A DNA stretch of 7,675 nucleotides, taken from NCBI GenBank assembly GCA_938023705.1, contig CALJDJ010000059.1, forward strand, positions 1 through 7,675, written 5' to 3'. Position numbers and translations under genes: made by a program. The first letter of the stretch is position 1; each line of letters begins with the position of its first letter. This stretch comes from an uncultured Collinsella sp. (lineage in GTDB: Bacteria > Actinomycetota > Coriobacteriia > Coriobacteriales > Coriobacteriaceae). The notes beneath the pieces were generated by a model, which saw only the letters and a program-made list of their open reading frames with translations, was not told where the DNA came from and searched no databases. Below are positions 1 through 7,000 of the stretch, piece by piece.

Positions 1-937
1 CGGCCTCATCCGTAGTACCTGTCTTACCGCCGATCACCTCTACATCCTGAGGCGGAGTTGCCTCTCCGATGTGATAATAGTTCGTTGACTGCCACATGAT
101 ACCATACTTGTCATTATCGCGGATAAAGATACTATAGTATTCAGATGAACCGATAATTTCCTGAAAGGCATCATACTTTAATGCTTCCTGAAACATCAAA
201 TAAATATCATATGCCGTTGTATAATGATTTTCGTCATGAAGACCATGCGGATTGGCAAAATGTGTCCCGGTCGCTCCAAGAGATGCCGCCTCTTCGTTCA
301 TCATATTGACAAAATTGTCAACGGTACCGCCGACATAGACAGCTAAAGACATGGCAGCATCGTTTCCGGAATTCAAAAGCAGACCGTATAAAAGCTGCTC
401 AACGGTAAGCTGATCTCCCGGCTCGATCATACAGACGGAGGATCCGCTTTCAATATCCTGACATTCCTCTCCAACTGTTACGGTTTCATCCAGGCTGCAG
501 TTTTTCAAAGTCACAAGAGCCGTCATGACTTTTGTGATACTTGCCGGATACATCTTGTTAAAAATATTCTGTGCATAGTCTACTTCCCCGGATGCCAGAT
601 CAAAAGAACCAGCTGCTCCTGAGGTAAGATTTAAGGAAGAATCGTCTTCTGTTCCATCCGGTACACACAGATTTTCAGAAAAAGTAGCCGCTCTGTTGGC
701 ATTGAACTGAACTTTCTCTATACCAAAAACCGCATTGCTTTTGTCGTAAAGATTGGAAAGGTGAATCTCTCTGTTTTTGATCACTGTTACTACGGAAACG
801 GAGCCGAGAACAAGTGCTATCACGATAAGAAACGAAATGCCAACCTTCATCAGGCTGATCTTATGTTCTTTTTTCGGCGGCTGTACCGGTGTGCGACGAT
901 TGCGTTCCCGTCTTGTATTTTTTCCTGTTGATTCCAT
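1..937 (-). CDS. D-alanyl-D-alanine carboxypeptidase (peptidase S11), C-terminus cut by window edge
   Basis: Penicillin-binding-protein-type carboxypeptidase that would trim the terminal D-Ala from peptidoglycan pentapeptides outside the cell. The 312 residues visible contain all three family motifs in order: SITK (nucleophile Ser133, Lys136), SGN (190-192) and KTG (305-307). Residues 1-26 are basic and are followed by one hydrophobic segment at about 28-53, so the enzyme looks like an N-terminally anchored membrane protein, not a cleaved secreted one. The reading frame runs off position 1 just after KTGTTDEA, so the end of the catalytic domain and any C-terminal domain are missing. The start codon overlaps the mgsA stop by one base (TAATG on the minus strand). 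A GGGAG ribosome site lies 11 bases upstream, inside the mgsA end, which suggests translational coupling. The motifs make the family secure; the exact paralogue (DacA, DacF or other) is not determined. Confidence 0.93.
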   Translation of the reverse strand, partial: MESTGKNTRRERNRRTPVQPPKKEHKISLMKVGISFLIVIALVLGSVSVVTVIKNREIHLSNLYDKSNAVFGIEKVQFNANRAATFSENLCVPDGTEDDSSLNLTSGAAGSFDLASGEVDYAQNIFNKMYPASITKVMTALVTLKNCSLDETVTVGEECQDIESGSSVCMIEPGDQLTVEQLLYGLLLNSGNDAAMSLAVYVGGTVDNFVNMMNEEAASLGATGTHFANPHGLHDENHYTTAYDIYLMFQEALKYDAFQEIIGSSEYYSIFIRDNDKYGIMWQSTNYYHIGEATPPQDVEVIGGKTGTTDEA

Positions 938-1332
938 TATTTGTACATCTCCCGCCATTCAAGATCTCCTCGGTCGAGGGATTTTATCAGCAGTTCTGCT
1001 GTTGCCAGATTGGTGGCAAGTGGGATATTATGCATGTCACAGAGTCGAAAGATATTCTTCGTATCCGGCTCATGTGGTTTTGCTCCCATCGGGTTTCTCA
1101 GAAAAATCATAAGGTCAATCTGATTATTCTCAATCTGGGCTCCCATCTGGTGTTCTCCTCCCAGATGTCCGGCAAGAAATTTGTGGACATTCAAATTGGT
1201 AACCTCCTCCACAAGTCTTCCTGTCGTTCCTGTTGCATATAATTCATTTTTACATAATATTCCTCTGTAGGCAATGCAGAAATTCTGCATCAGCTTCTTT
1301 TTGGAATCATGTGCAATAAGTCCTATATTCAT
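937..1332 (-). CDS. mgsA: Methylglyoxal synthase
   Basis: Cytosolic enzyme of the methylglyoxal bypass, converting dihydroxyacetone phosphate to methylglyoxal plus phosphate. The 131 residues match the family in length and layout: AHD near the N-terminus (His8, Asp9), the phosphate-binding ATGTTG stretch (33-38), a GGE/GA segment at 58-65, PHEPD (86-90) and IPLATNLATAE (103-113). Aligned by eye with the remembered E. coli enzyme at a constant offset of 11, His87 and Asp90 correspond to His98 and Asp101. However, the catalytic Asp71 position is Glu60 and the Asp91 position is Asn80, so normal activity is not assured. The ATG has an excellent AAAGGAGG site 8 bases upstream. It follows the rodA end by 30 bases and overlaps the carboxypeptidase start by one base, which fits one operon. 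Family assignment is strong; activity is an inference. Confidence 0.93.
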   Translation of the reverse strand: MNIGLIAHDSKKKLMQNFCIAYRGILCKNELYATGTTGRLVEEVTNLNVHKFLAGHLGGEHQMGAQIENNQIDLMIFLRNPMGAKPHEPDTKNIFRLCDMHNIPLATNLATAELLIKSLDRGDLEWREMYK

Positions 1333-1362
1333 AAATCAGACCTCCTTTGTATCTTCTCCATT

Positions 1363-1455
1363 TTAATATTTTCGTACCTGCAGTCCTATATTCAGAACCA
1401 TGCCAATCCCAATGTAAAGACTGATCAGTGATGTCAGTCCGTAACTTACAAATGG
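1363..1455 (-). pseudogene. rodA: RodA/FtsW-family C-terminal tail (3' fragment fused at the chimeric junction)
   Basis: The last 30 codons of this frame encode PFVSYGLTSLISLYIGIG, then MVLNIGLQVRKY and a stop. Family knowledge: the (L)PFVSYG motif followed by a final hydrophobic helix and a short basic tail is the hallmark C-terminus of SEDS peptidoglycan polymerases (RodA/FtsW). RodA is favoured because it lies upstream of mgsA in what looks like a clostridial cell-shape cluster. Everything N-terminal to this tail is absent; upstream in the same frame is a soluble folate enzyme. The fragment alone cannot make a functional polymerase. Codon use here is AT-rich like the mgsA side and unlike the sequence beyond 1465. 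It is best read as the end of a real rodA gene whose remainder lies on another contig. Confidence 0.85.
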
Positions 1456-1467
1456 CAGCGGCAGATC
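1453..1467. other. Breakpoint between two genomes (probable assembly chimera)
   Basis: On the minus strand these bases encode Asp-Leu-Pro-Leu-Pro. Leu-Pro-Leu-Pro can belong both to the cyclo-ligase end (HDLPLP-) and to RodA (LPLPFVSYG), so the exact joining point is hidden by a shared stretch of roughly 11 to 13 bases. To the left the DNA is moderate in GC and reads as clostridial; to the right it is GC-rich and reads as actinobacterial. The change in composition, gene family and codon use at one point inside one codon frame is what is seen. Misassembly or a library chimera is the inference. Confidence 0.85.
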
Positions 1468-2031
1468 GTGGGCGTCGGTGGGAACGTGGTCGACGCGCTG
1501 CTCGTCAAAGGCGATGCCGACGATTTGGCATGTGGGCGAGAGTATGGGCAGGTAGCGGTCGTAGCAGCCGCCGCCGTAGCCCAGGCGCGCGCCGGCGCGG
1601 TCGAAAGCCACGAGCGGCACGACAACCATGTCGAGAGCCTTGGCAGGCACGATGGGGAAGCGGTCGCTGTCGACGTCCGTGGCTGCGAAGGCCCGCGTAG
1701 GGTGGGCGATAAACGGGGCCGCGGGTGCGTCGCCGGCGGCGGCCGTTCTCATGCACATACGCTGGCCGCAGGCAGCAGCTTCGGTTGCCGAGAGCATGCA
1801 CGGATAGGCTACGCGCCAGCCACACGCGACGGCCGCGGCGGCAAACGCGGCGGGATTGACTTCGGAACCCATCGCGGCATAGACGGCAACGGTGTGCGGT
1901 GCCGCGGCACCCAAGCGATCCATCAGCTCAACAAGCCGCGCGCATACAACAGCAGACTTCGCCGCTCGAACATCCAAATCAAGAGCATTGCGTCGGGCAA
2001 TCACCGTCCGCCGCAACTTAGCCCTATCCAT
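1453..2031 (-). CDS. fau: 5-formyltetrahydrofolate cyclo-ligase, native C-terminus missing
   Basis: ATP-dependent cytosolic enzyme that converts 5-formyl-THF (folinate) to 5,10-methenyl-THF, recycling the storage form of folate. The family layout is clear: an N-terminal basic helix with Lys5 and KLRR (5-8), a YAAMGSEVNP segment (51-60) with Glu57, and the nucleotide and substrate loop ARLGYGGGCYDRYLP (148-162), the family signature. About 193 native residues are present, up to VPTDAHDLPLP. Family members usually continue for a short further stretch, which here is replaced in frame by 30 residues of RodA ending at 1363. The frame can be extended upstream to a TTG at 2058, but the ATG at 2031 is preferred: a GGGGAG ribosome site (2043-2048) lies 11 bases before it, and the homologous helix begins here. 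It is transcribed divergently from the gene at 2241. Confidence 0.88.
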
Positions 2032-2048
2032 CCCAGCCTCATCTCCCC

Positions 2049-2085
2049 AACCTGCCAAAAAGGGACAGGTTTATTTTGGCAGGTT
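2049..2085. repeat. Hairpin A of the GACAG-loop family
   Basis: A perfect 12-bp inverted repeat, AACCTGCCAAAA (2049-2060) and TTTTGGCAGGTT (2074-2085), encloses a 13-base loop, AGGGACAGGTTTA. It sits between two divergent starts, so it is not at the end of any visible gene and is unlikely to serve as a terminator. In a cyclo-ligase transcript starting upstream of it, the stem would directly abut the ribosome site at 2043-2048, so it might influence translation. Two related hairpins lie at 2114 and 3888. Confidence 0.8.
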
Positions 2086-2113
2086 TTATCTGGGCAAACG
2101 CGACGGATTCACC

Positions 2114-2155
2114 CCAAACCGCCACAAAGGCGCCTGTCTCTTTGTGGCGGTTTGG
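2114..2155. repeat. Hairpin B of the GACAG-loop family, opposite orientation
   Basis: A perfect 16-bp inverted repeat, CCAAACCGCCACAAAG (2114-2129) with its complement at 2140-2155, encloses a 10-base loop, GCGCCTGTCT. Read on the minus strand the loop is AGACAGGCGC, which contains the same GACAG core as hairpins A and C. It lies 28 bases from hairpin A with its loop reversed, an arrangement like paired REP elements. It is about 85 bases upstream of the start at 2241 and could lie in that gene's leader or promoter region. Confidence 0.8.
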
Positions 2156-2168
2156 CTCCCGCTTGGCT

Positions 2169-2182
2169 TTGTTGCGCAACAA
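2169..2182. promoter_or_regulatory. 14-bp perfect palindrome, possible operator
   Basis: TTGTTGCGCAACAA is a perfect palindrome 58 bases upstream of the start at 2241, in the intergenic region between divergent genes. Its size and position would suit a dimeric repressor, but no convincing -10/-35 pair could be placed around it. A 14-bp palindrome can arise by chance, so the functional call is weak. Confidence 0.3.
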
Positions 2183-2240
2183 GGGCTGCATTTTTGGGTT
2201 TACCTTCATGGCGGAAGGAATGAACCGAAAGGAGCCCGCC

Positions 2241-3875
2241 ATGTTTTGTCGCTCGTGTGGCATGCCGCTTGTCGACGACGCCCTCTTTTGCCCCGTATGC
2301 GGCGCACCCGTAGCACCCGACCAGGTCGCGGCCACGCAGCAACCCCAGCCTGCCACGCAGCAATACGTGCCCGCGCGACGCAAGCGTTCCAAGAAGCCCC
2401 TCATCGCCCTTGCCGCGGTGCTTGCCGTGGCGGCGGGTGTCGGCGGGGGAGCGCTGTTCTACTTCACCCAGATTGCGACCACCCCAATTGACGAAAAGAC
2501 CTTCCCGGATAGCGGCATGCGTGCGCTTGTCTCGACCAAGTACGACACTAACGGTGACGGCCGCATCTCACGCGACGAGGCCAAGGCGGTGACGTCGGTC
2601 GAGCTGGACGGCATCGCATCGACGCAGGGCCTGGGCAAGACATTCCCCAATATCGTTACAGTGGAGTCCGGCGACGACAAACTCGTCAACCTGGACCTCT
2701 CGGGTTGCGGTGACCTCAAGACCGTCGAGCTTAACTCGGCGAGTAGCGTCACCGTCGTTAACCTGGACGGTTGCGACAACATCGAGAAGCTCGACCTCAA
2801 AAATGCCGAAAACCTTAAAAGCGTCGATCTTTCGGGCAAAAAGAAGCTTGCCACGTTGGCATTGCCGCAGGATACGAAGGTTAGCGGCATTAAGGACACA
2901 CAGCTTGACGAGCTGTGGTTGCCGATGTCCTACGAGGGTACCGATAAATCGGACCAGTACGGCGATATCTACGAGATCGAGCGTGACGAGAACGGTTACG
3001 TTACGGGCTTCACGTCTGCCGTCAAGCAAGGTGGCGGCGTAAGCTACAGTGTCGAGCACGATGAGTCGCATCGTATCTCTGAGATTGAGGAAGACCTGGC
3101 GGGCGGTTACGAGAACGTCAACACGTTTACGTACGACGCCGACGGTAACGTCACGCGCATCGACTGCGATGCCGACATTAGCGATTCGTCGAGCGCCACG
3201 ACGTTTACCTACGACGCGGACGGAAACCTGATCAACAAGACGACCCATGCGGGTTACGGCGAGAGCGCGAGCACGTATATTTATCAGGACGGCAACATGG
3301 TGACCAACACCGATACCAGCCCGGCCAATCCTCGGACGGTCGTGTATTCGTACGGATACGACAAGGATCGCGTGACGTCCTTTACGCTGGACTGTCAGGG
3401 CGACACCGTGGGCACCAGGTGGACGATCACCGCTGGCTACGAGTATGACAAGGACGGCAACATTTCGCGTATCTCGCCTGTGGCGTATGACTCGCACGGC
3501 AACGACTACGGCTCGCTGAACTCGTATGCCGCGGTGGATTATTCGTACAACGATGGCAAGCTCGACAGGATCGATTCCGAGCGCGGCGGCTATGCGGAGT
3601 TCTACTACGACGACCACGGCAATCTGACGTCGGTCGACGAGTATGCCGGCCGCGGTTCGGATGCCGAGTTTGAGTTTGAGCACGAGGTCGAGTACCAGCG
3701 CTACTTCTGCAGCAAGCACGAGAAGAACAAGCCGGAGGAGTGGATTCGCCTGGATGCAGGGTACGACGTCGACCAGGGTAGCTGGAGCAATGACTCCGAT
3801 TATGGTTGTGAGTGCTTTGCAACCATGTACAAGCTCGATCCGCTGGCGGCCAGACTGAACCCGTTTCTTAAGTAG
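2241..3875 (+). CDS. Membrane protein: zinc ribbon, TM, EF-hand, leucine-rich and YD repeats
   Basis: A 544-residue protein of unknown function. Residues 1-24 form a zinc ribbon (Cys3, Cys6, Cys17, Cys20). A linker rich in Gln, Pro and Ala leads to a basic stretch (RRKRSKK, 46-52) and one membrane helix (about 53-76), which predicts the zinc ribbon inside and the rest outside. Then come a canonical EF-hand or dockerin-type calcium loop (Asp102, Asn104, Asp106, Ser110, Glu113), a leucine-rich stretch of 21-23-residue units with LDLSGC-like cores (147-209), and about six YD-type repeats (296-466). Cysteines cluster near the end (490, 523, 525). The 'TFPD..R..V...D.NGDG.IS..E' lead-in to leucine-rich units is a known pattern of surface LRR proteins. 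No RHS core or toxin domain is seen. The start at 2241 is chosen for its GGAG site 6 bases upstream and because the zinc ribbon begins there; in-frame starts at 2208 and 2220 lack a suitably spaced site. A role at the cell surface, such as adhesion or sensing, is inference. Confidence 0.9.
   Translation: MFCRSCGMPLVDDALFCPVCGAPVAPDQVAATQQPQPATQQYVPARRKRSKKPLIALAAVLAVAAGVGGGALFYFTQIATTPIDEKTFPDSGMRALVSTKYDTNGDGRISRDEAKAVTSVELDGIASTQGLGKTFPNIVTVESGDDKLVNLDLSGCGDLKTVELNSASSVTVVNLDGCDNIEKLDLKNAENLKSVDLSGKKKLATLALPQDTKVSGIKDTQLDELWLPMSYEGTDKSDQYGDIYEIERDENGYVTGFTSAVKQGGGVSYSVEHDESHRISEIEEDLAGGYENVNTFTYDADGNVTRIDCDADISDSSSATTFTYDADGNLINKTTHAGYGESASTYIYQDGNMVTNTDTSPANPRTVVYSYGYDKDRVTSFTLDCQGDTVGTRWTITAGYEYDKDGNISRISPVAYDSHGNDYGSLNSYAAVDYSYNDGKLDRIDSERGGYAEFYYDDHGNLTSVDEYAGRGSDAEFEFEHEVEYQRYFCSKHEKNKPEEWIRLDAGYDVDQGSWSNDSDYGCECFATMYKLDPLAARLNPFLK
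3126..3638 (+). repeat. YD-type repeat region within the surface protein
   Basis: Six tandem, degenerate units are visible in the protein, for example FTYDADGNVTRID (296-308), FTYDADGNLINKT (322-334), YEYDKDGNISRIS (400-412), YSYNDGKLDRID (434-445) and FYYDDHGNLTSVD (454-466), with a weaker unit near 369-381. The Tyr-Asp-x-x-Gly-Asn core is that of RHS/YD repeats, which form beta-sheet shells in large polymorphic toxins. Here there are only a few and they are unevenly spaced (about 26 to 47 residues apart). Confidence 0.8.
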
Positions 3876-3887
3876 CAGCTCGCCCGC

Positions 3888-3926
3888 AAACCACCCAAAG
3901 GGGACAGACACCTTTGGGTGGTTTTT
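3888..3926 (+). terminator. Hairpin C of the GACAG-loop family, terminator-like
   Basis: A perfect 14-bp stem, AAACCACCCAAAGG (3888-3901) with its complement at 3911-3924, encloses the 9-base loop GGACAGACA. It ends in five T's (3922-3926) and begins 12 bases after the stop at 3875, so it can act as an intrinsic terminator for the surface-protein gene. Its AACC-start stem and GACAG loop match hairpins A and B, which are not at gene ends, so termination may be a secondary role of a repeat element. Confidence 0.7.
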
Positions 3927-3937
3927 GCTGAAGGGCG

Positions 3938-3975
3938 GGACCGGGCGGACCGAAGTCAGACCGCCTGCCCGGTCC
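3938..3975. repeat. GC-rich inverted repeat between the convergent genes
   Basis: GGACCGGGC (3938-3946) is repeated inverted as GCCCGGTCC (3967-3975) around a 20-base centre that can itself pair partly (GGCGG with CCGCC). It has no T-run. It may add structure to the 3' ends of both convergent transcripts; no other role is visible. Confidence 0.4.
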
Positions 3976-3980
3976 GCGGC

Positions 3981-4026
3981 AAAAGAAAAAGGTAGATTTT
4001 TAGGCATGTCCTAAAAATCTACCTTT
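3981..4026 (-). terminator. Rho-independent terminator of the M16C peptidase gene
   Basis: A perfect 17-bp stem (arms 3988-4004 and 4010-4026) with the 5-base loop CATGT starts 5 bases after the peptidase stop at 4032. On the minus strand it is followed by TTTTTCTTTT (3990 down to 3981), the expected uridine tract. It could also stop read-through from the plus strand, where only a short T run is present. Confidence 0.88.
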
Positions 4027-4031
4027 GTGCG

Positions 4032-7000
4032 TTAGCCCAGCAGGTCGACTACGTTGAAGCCGGCGTTGCTCTTGGCGATGACGTCGCGGCCGCCAAAGAC
4101 GCAGGTGGGCGACGCGGCTGCGATGCGCGTCACATCGGCGCCGAGCGAGCGCAGCTCACCGGGCGTGGCGGCGAGCATCTGGGCGCGACGCTCCTCGCGC
4201 GCGTGCGGATCGAGCCCGGCCAGGTAGGTCGTGTTGCGGCGCTTGGTGAGCGCGTACGGCTTCACCGGCGCGTCCATGCCACTTACGCAGCTCACGATAA
4301 AGCCCTCGAAGGCGGCCTCGTCGGGCTCAAAGCTGCCGAGCCATTCGCCTGCGCGTTCCACACGCTCAATCGAGGGGTCGATTGCCGGGTCGCGGTAGGT
4401 ATAGAACGCCGTCTGGCGCTCGCCGGCTGCGCGGAATCCGCAGCCGTACGCACCGCCCTTCACGCGGATCTCGTTCCACAGGTAGTCGTAGGAGAGCGCG
4501 TTGGCAGCCACGGCCCAGGCTCCCGTCACGTCAATGCCCAGACGACGCGGGTCGCACGCGCTTGCCGCAAAGCAAATGTCGCTGGGAATGACAAAGGCCT
4601 CGTGACGGTCGCGCGGCGTCGGCACCACGAGCGCGTCGCGGCCGGCATCGACGTCGTCGCCAGCGTCCAGCCCCAGGTTACCCGCGGCATCCCAGTACGC
4701 GTCAAAGTCCTCGTCGCTGCCGGTAAAGCTCGCCAGGCAGCCATCGGCTACAAAGATACGCTCCGCCAGCTCGGCAAGCTTGGCGCGCAGGTCGTCCAGG
4801 CGCTCGTCAAAGTGCTCGAGCAGATCGCGCAGGAACAGATAGAAATCCACGCCCGAAAGCTGCTCACGCACCACGGCCGAAGGCGAGCTGTAGCTCATCG
4901 CGCGACCGAGTGCCGCCGAGTGGCCGTTGTTGATAAAGCCCTGCTCAAGCCCAATGCGAATCTGCGTGAGCACGTCGCGCACGCGGTCGGCATCGGCATC
5001 GAGCAACAGCGTGCTCGACCACACCTCGCGCGGCAGGTTCGCCAGCGCATCGATCTTCTCGGACAGGGCGCCGGCGCTTACCAGCAGGTAGGGGCGCACG
5101 CCGTCCACGTCGGGCTGCGTCATGACCTCGGTCGTAAAGCTCAAAAAGCCCAGCTTGCCGGCGAGCAGATTGTCGAGCTCCTCTGCCGAGTGCTCGCTTG
5201 TAGGCAGCTGCTTGAGCAGACGGCAGAGCAACGTCACGTAGGGCAGATCCTCAAACGCGACGCACCCCAGGTCGAAATACTGCATGGCGTAGGCCAGGCG
5301 GTTGGTGGGGATGTCGTGGCGCAGGCAGGGGATGGGCGTGGTCGTGTCCACGACCAGCGGCGGTTCGGGGCGCGCCTCGCCAATGTCGGACACGCGCAGG
5401 CGCGGCAGCGTGGCCTTGTCCTCGGGCGTGTCCTCGGCCTCCTGCGCGGCACGCAACGCGGCCGTGCGCTCGACCACGTCGGCCAGCTCGGTATCGGTCA
5501 TGGCATCGCGCTTGGCTGCCAGCTCAGCGCCCTCGGCGCCCTCCGAACCGGAGCCGGCGTCCACCGGCACCAGCTCGACCAGTGCCATGTGGTCGTTTTC
5601 CAGCACCAGTTCGCGCAGCAGGTCCTCAAAGTAGCTGCCGTCCAGGTCGTCGCGCAGCTCCTCGTACACCGGGCCGTACTTGAGCGCCAGCGTCGCGGCG
5701 TTGTCATCGTAGAGCCAGGTGCTCAGCGCGTCGCACGCAATGGCCACGCCGTCGGCGATACCGTAGTCGCGCTGGCGCAGGTCGTATTCGTTGCTGCTGA
5801 TGATGGCTTCCAGGCGCTCGCGCGGAACGCCGTGCTCGCACAGGTCGCGGCAGGCGTCCTGGAACACGCGGCGCAGCTCGCGCGCCACGCCGGGCTGCGC
5901 GTTTTGCAGCATGATGAGCTCGTAGGGCTGCAGGCTCTCGGCCGCGGTGTAGCTCACTACGTTGCCGCCCAGGCCGGCGGCCAGAATGGCCTTCTTAACC
6001 GGCGCTTCGTTGGAGCCCAGTAGCGCTTCGAACAGGATGTCCGCCGCGATCGTGCGCTTGCGGTCGAGCGCGCTGCCCAGCACCAGGCCCAGGCCCACCA
6101 GGGCGTTCTCGGGCGTGGTGGCCATCTCGACGCGCTTATACTCGCAGGTCACAGGCTCTTGCACGTCCAGCGGATTGGGCGCCAGCGTGGACGGGTCCTC
6201 GCCGGCGGCAACGGCAGCGTCCATGCGGCGGCTCGCGGCACTCGGCTGCGACAGATAGCGCTCGTCCAAAAAGGCCAGCGCGCGGTCCACATCCAGGTCG
6301 CCGTAGAGCGTGATGTAGGAGTTGGAGGGGTTGTAGTGGCGCGCGTGCGTGTCCAGGAACTGCTCGTAGGTGAGCGCGGGAATCGCGCGCGGGTCGCCGC
6401 CGCTCTCGTGCGCATAGGCGGTGTCGGGATAGAGCGCGGCGTTGACGGCGTCGTCCAGCACGCTCATGGGGTCGGACAGTGCGCCCTTCATCTCGTTGAA
6501 CACCACGCCGTTATAGCGCAGCGTGCCCTCGCGCAGGCTGGCGGCGCTGCCGTCGCCCTCGCCCTCGACACTCTCCGGCAGGTCCAGCTCGTAGTGCCAG
6601 CCCTCCTGCTCAAAAATGGTGGGCTTGGTATAGATGGCCGGGTTGAACACCGCGTCCAGGTACACGTCCATCAGGTTGTACAGATCCTGCTCGTTGGTGG
6701 TGGCGACGGGGTAGATGGTCTTGTCGGGGTAGGTCATGGCGTTGAGAAACGTCTGCATGGAGCTCTTGATCAGGTCGACAAACGGCTCCTTGACGGGGAA
6801 CTTAGCCGATCCGCACAGCACCGAATGCTCAAGAATATGGAACACGCCGGTGGAATCGGCCGGCGGCGTCTTAAAGCCAATGGCAAAGGCCTTGTTTTCG
6901 TCGTCGCACGCTAGGTGCAGCAGGCGAGCGCCCGAGGCGGTGTGGCGCAGCACGTAAGCGTCTGCGTCGAGCTCGGGCACGGTCTCGCGGCGTTCGACGG

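Noticed and set aside
777..1242. Plus-strand frames over mgsA and the carboxypeptidase
   Set aside because: They oppose two genes with clear family motifs and have no ribosome sites or domains of their own.
1363..2058. A real cyclo-ligase/RodA fusion enzyme
   Set aside because: RodA contributes only its last helix and tail, which has no catalytic or folding role alone, and DNA composition changes at the same point. A chimera explains both facts.
2049..2155. CRISPR array or riboswitch in the divergent intergenic region
   Set aside because: There are only two hairpins of different stem sequence, with no equal-length spacers, and no known riboswitch core was recognised.
2076..2240. N-terminal extension of the zinc-ribbon protein from a TTG codon
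   Set aside because: It would translate hairpin B and the palindrome. The ATG at 2241 has a well-spaced GGAG and begins the zinc ribbon.
2568..4007. 479-codon open frame on the minus strand
   Set aside because: It is antisense to the zinc-ribbon/YD protein and runs through hairpin C and the convergent intergenic region. Its composition is the Val/Arg/Ile-rich pattern of a shadow frame.
4203..6023. 606-codon open frame on the plus strand
   Set aside because: It is wholly antisense to the M16C peptidase, whose zinc motif and domain blocks are intact. Its protein is rich in Arg, Val, Ala, Gln and His, with no recognisable domain, as expected for an antisense shadow in GC-rich DNA.
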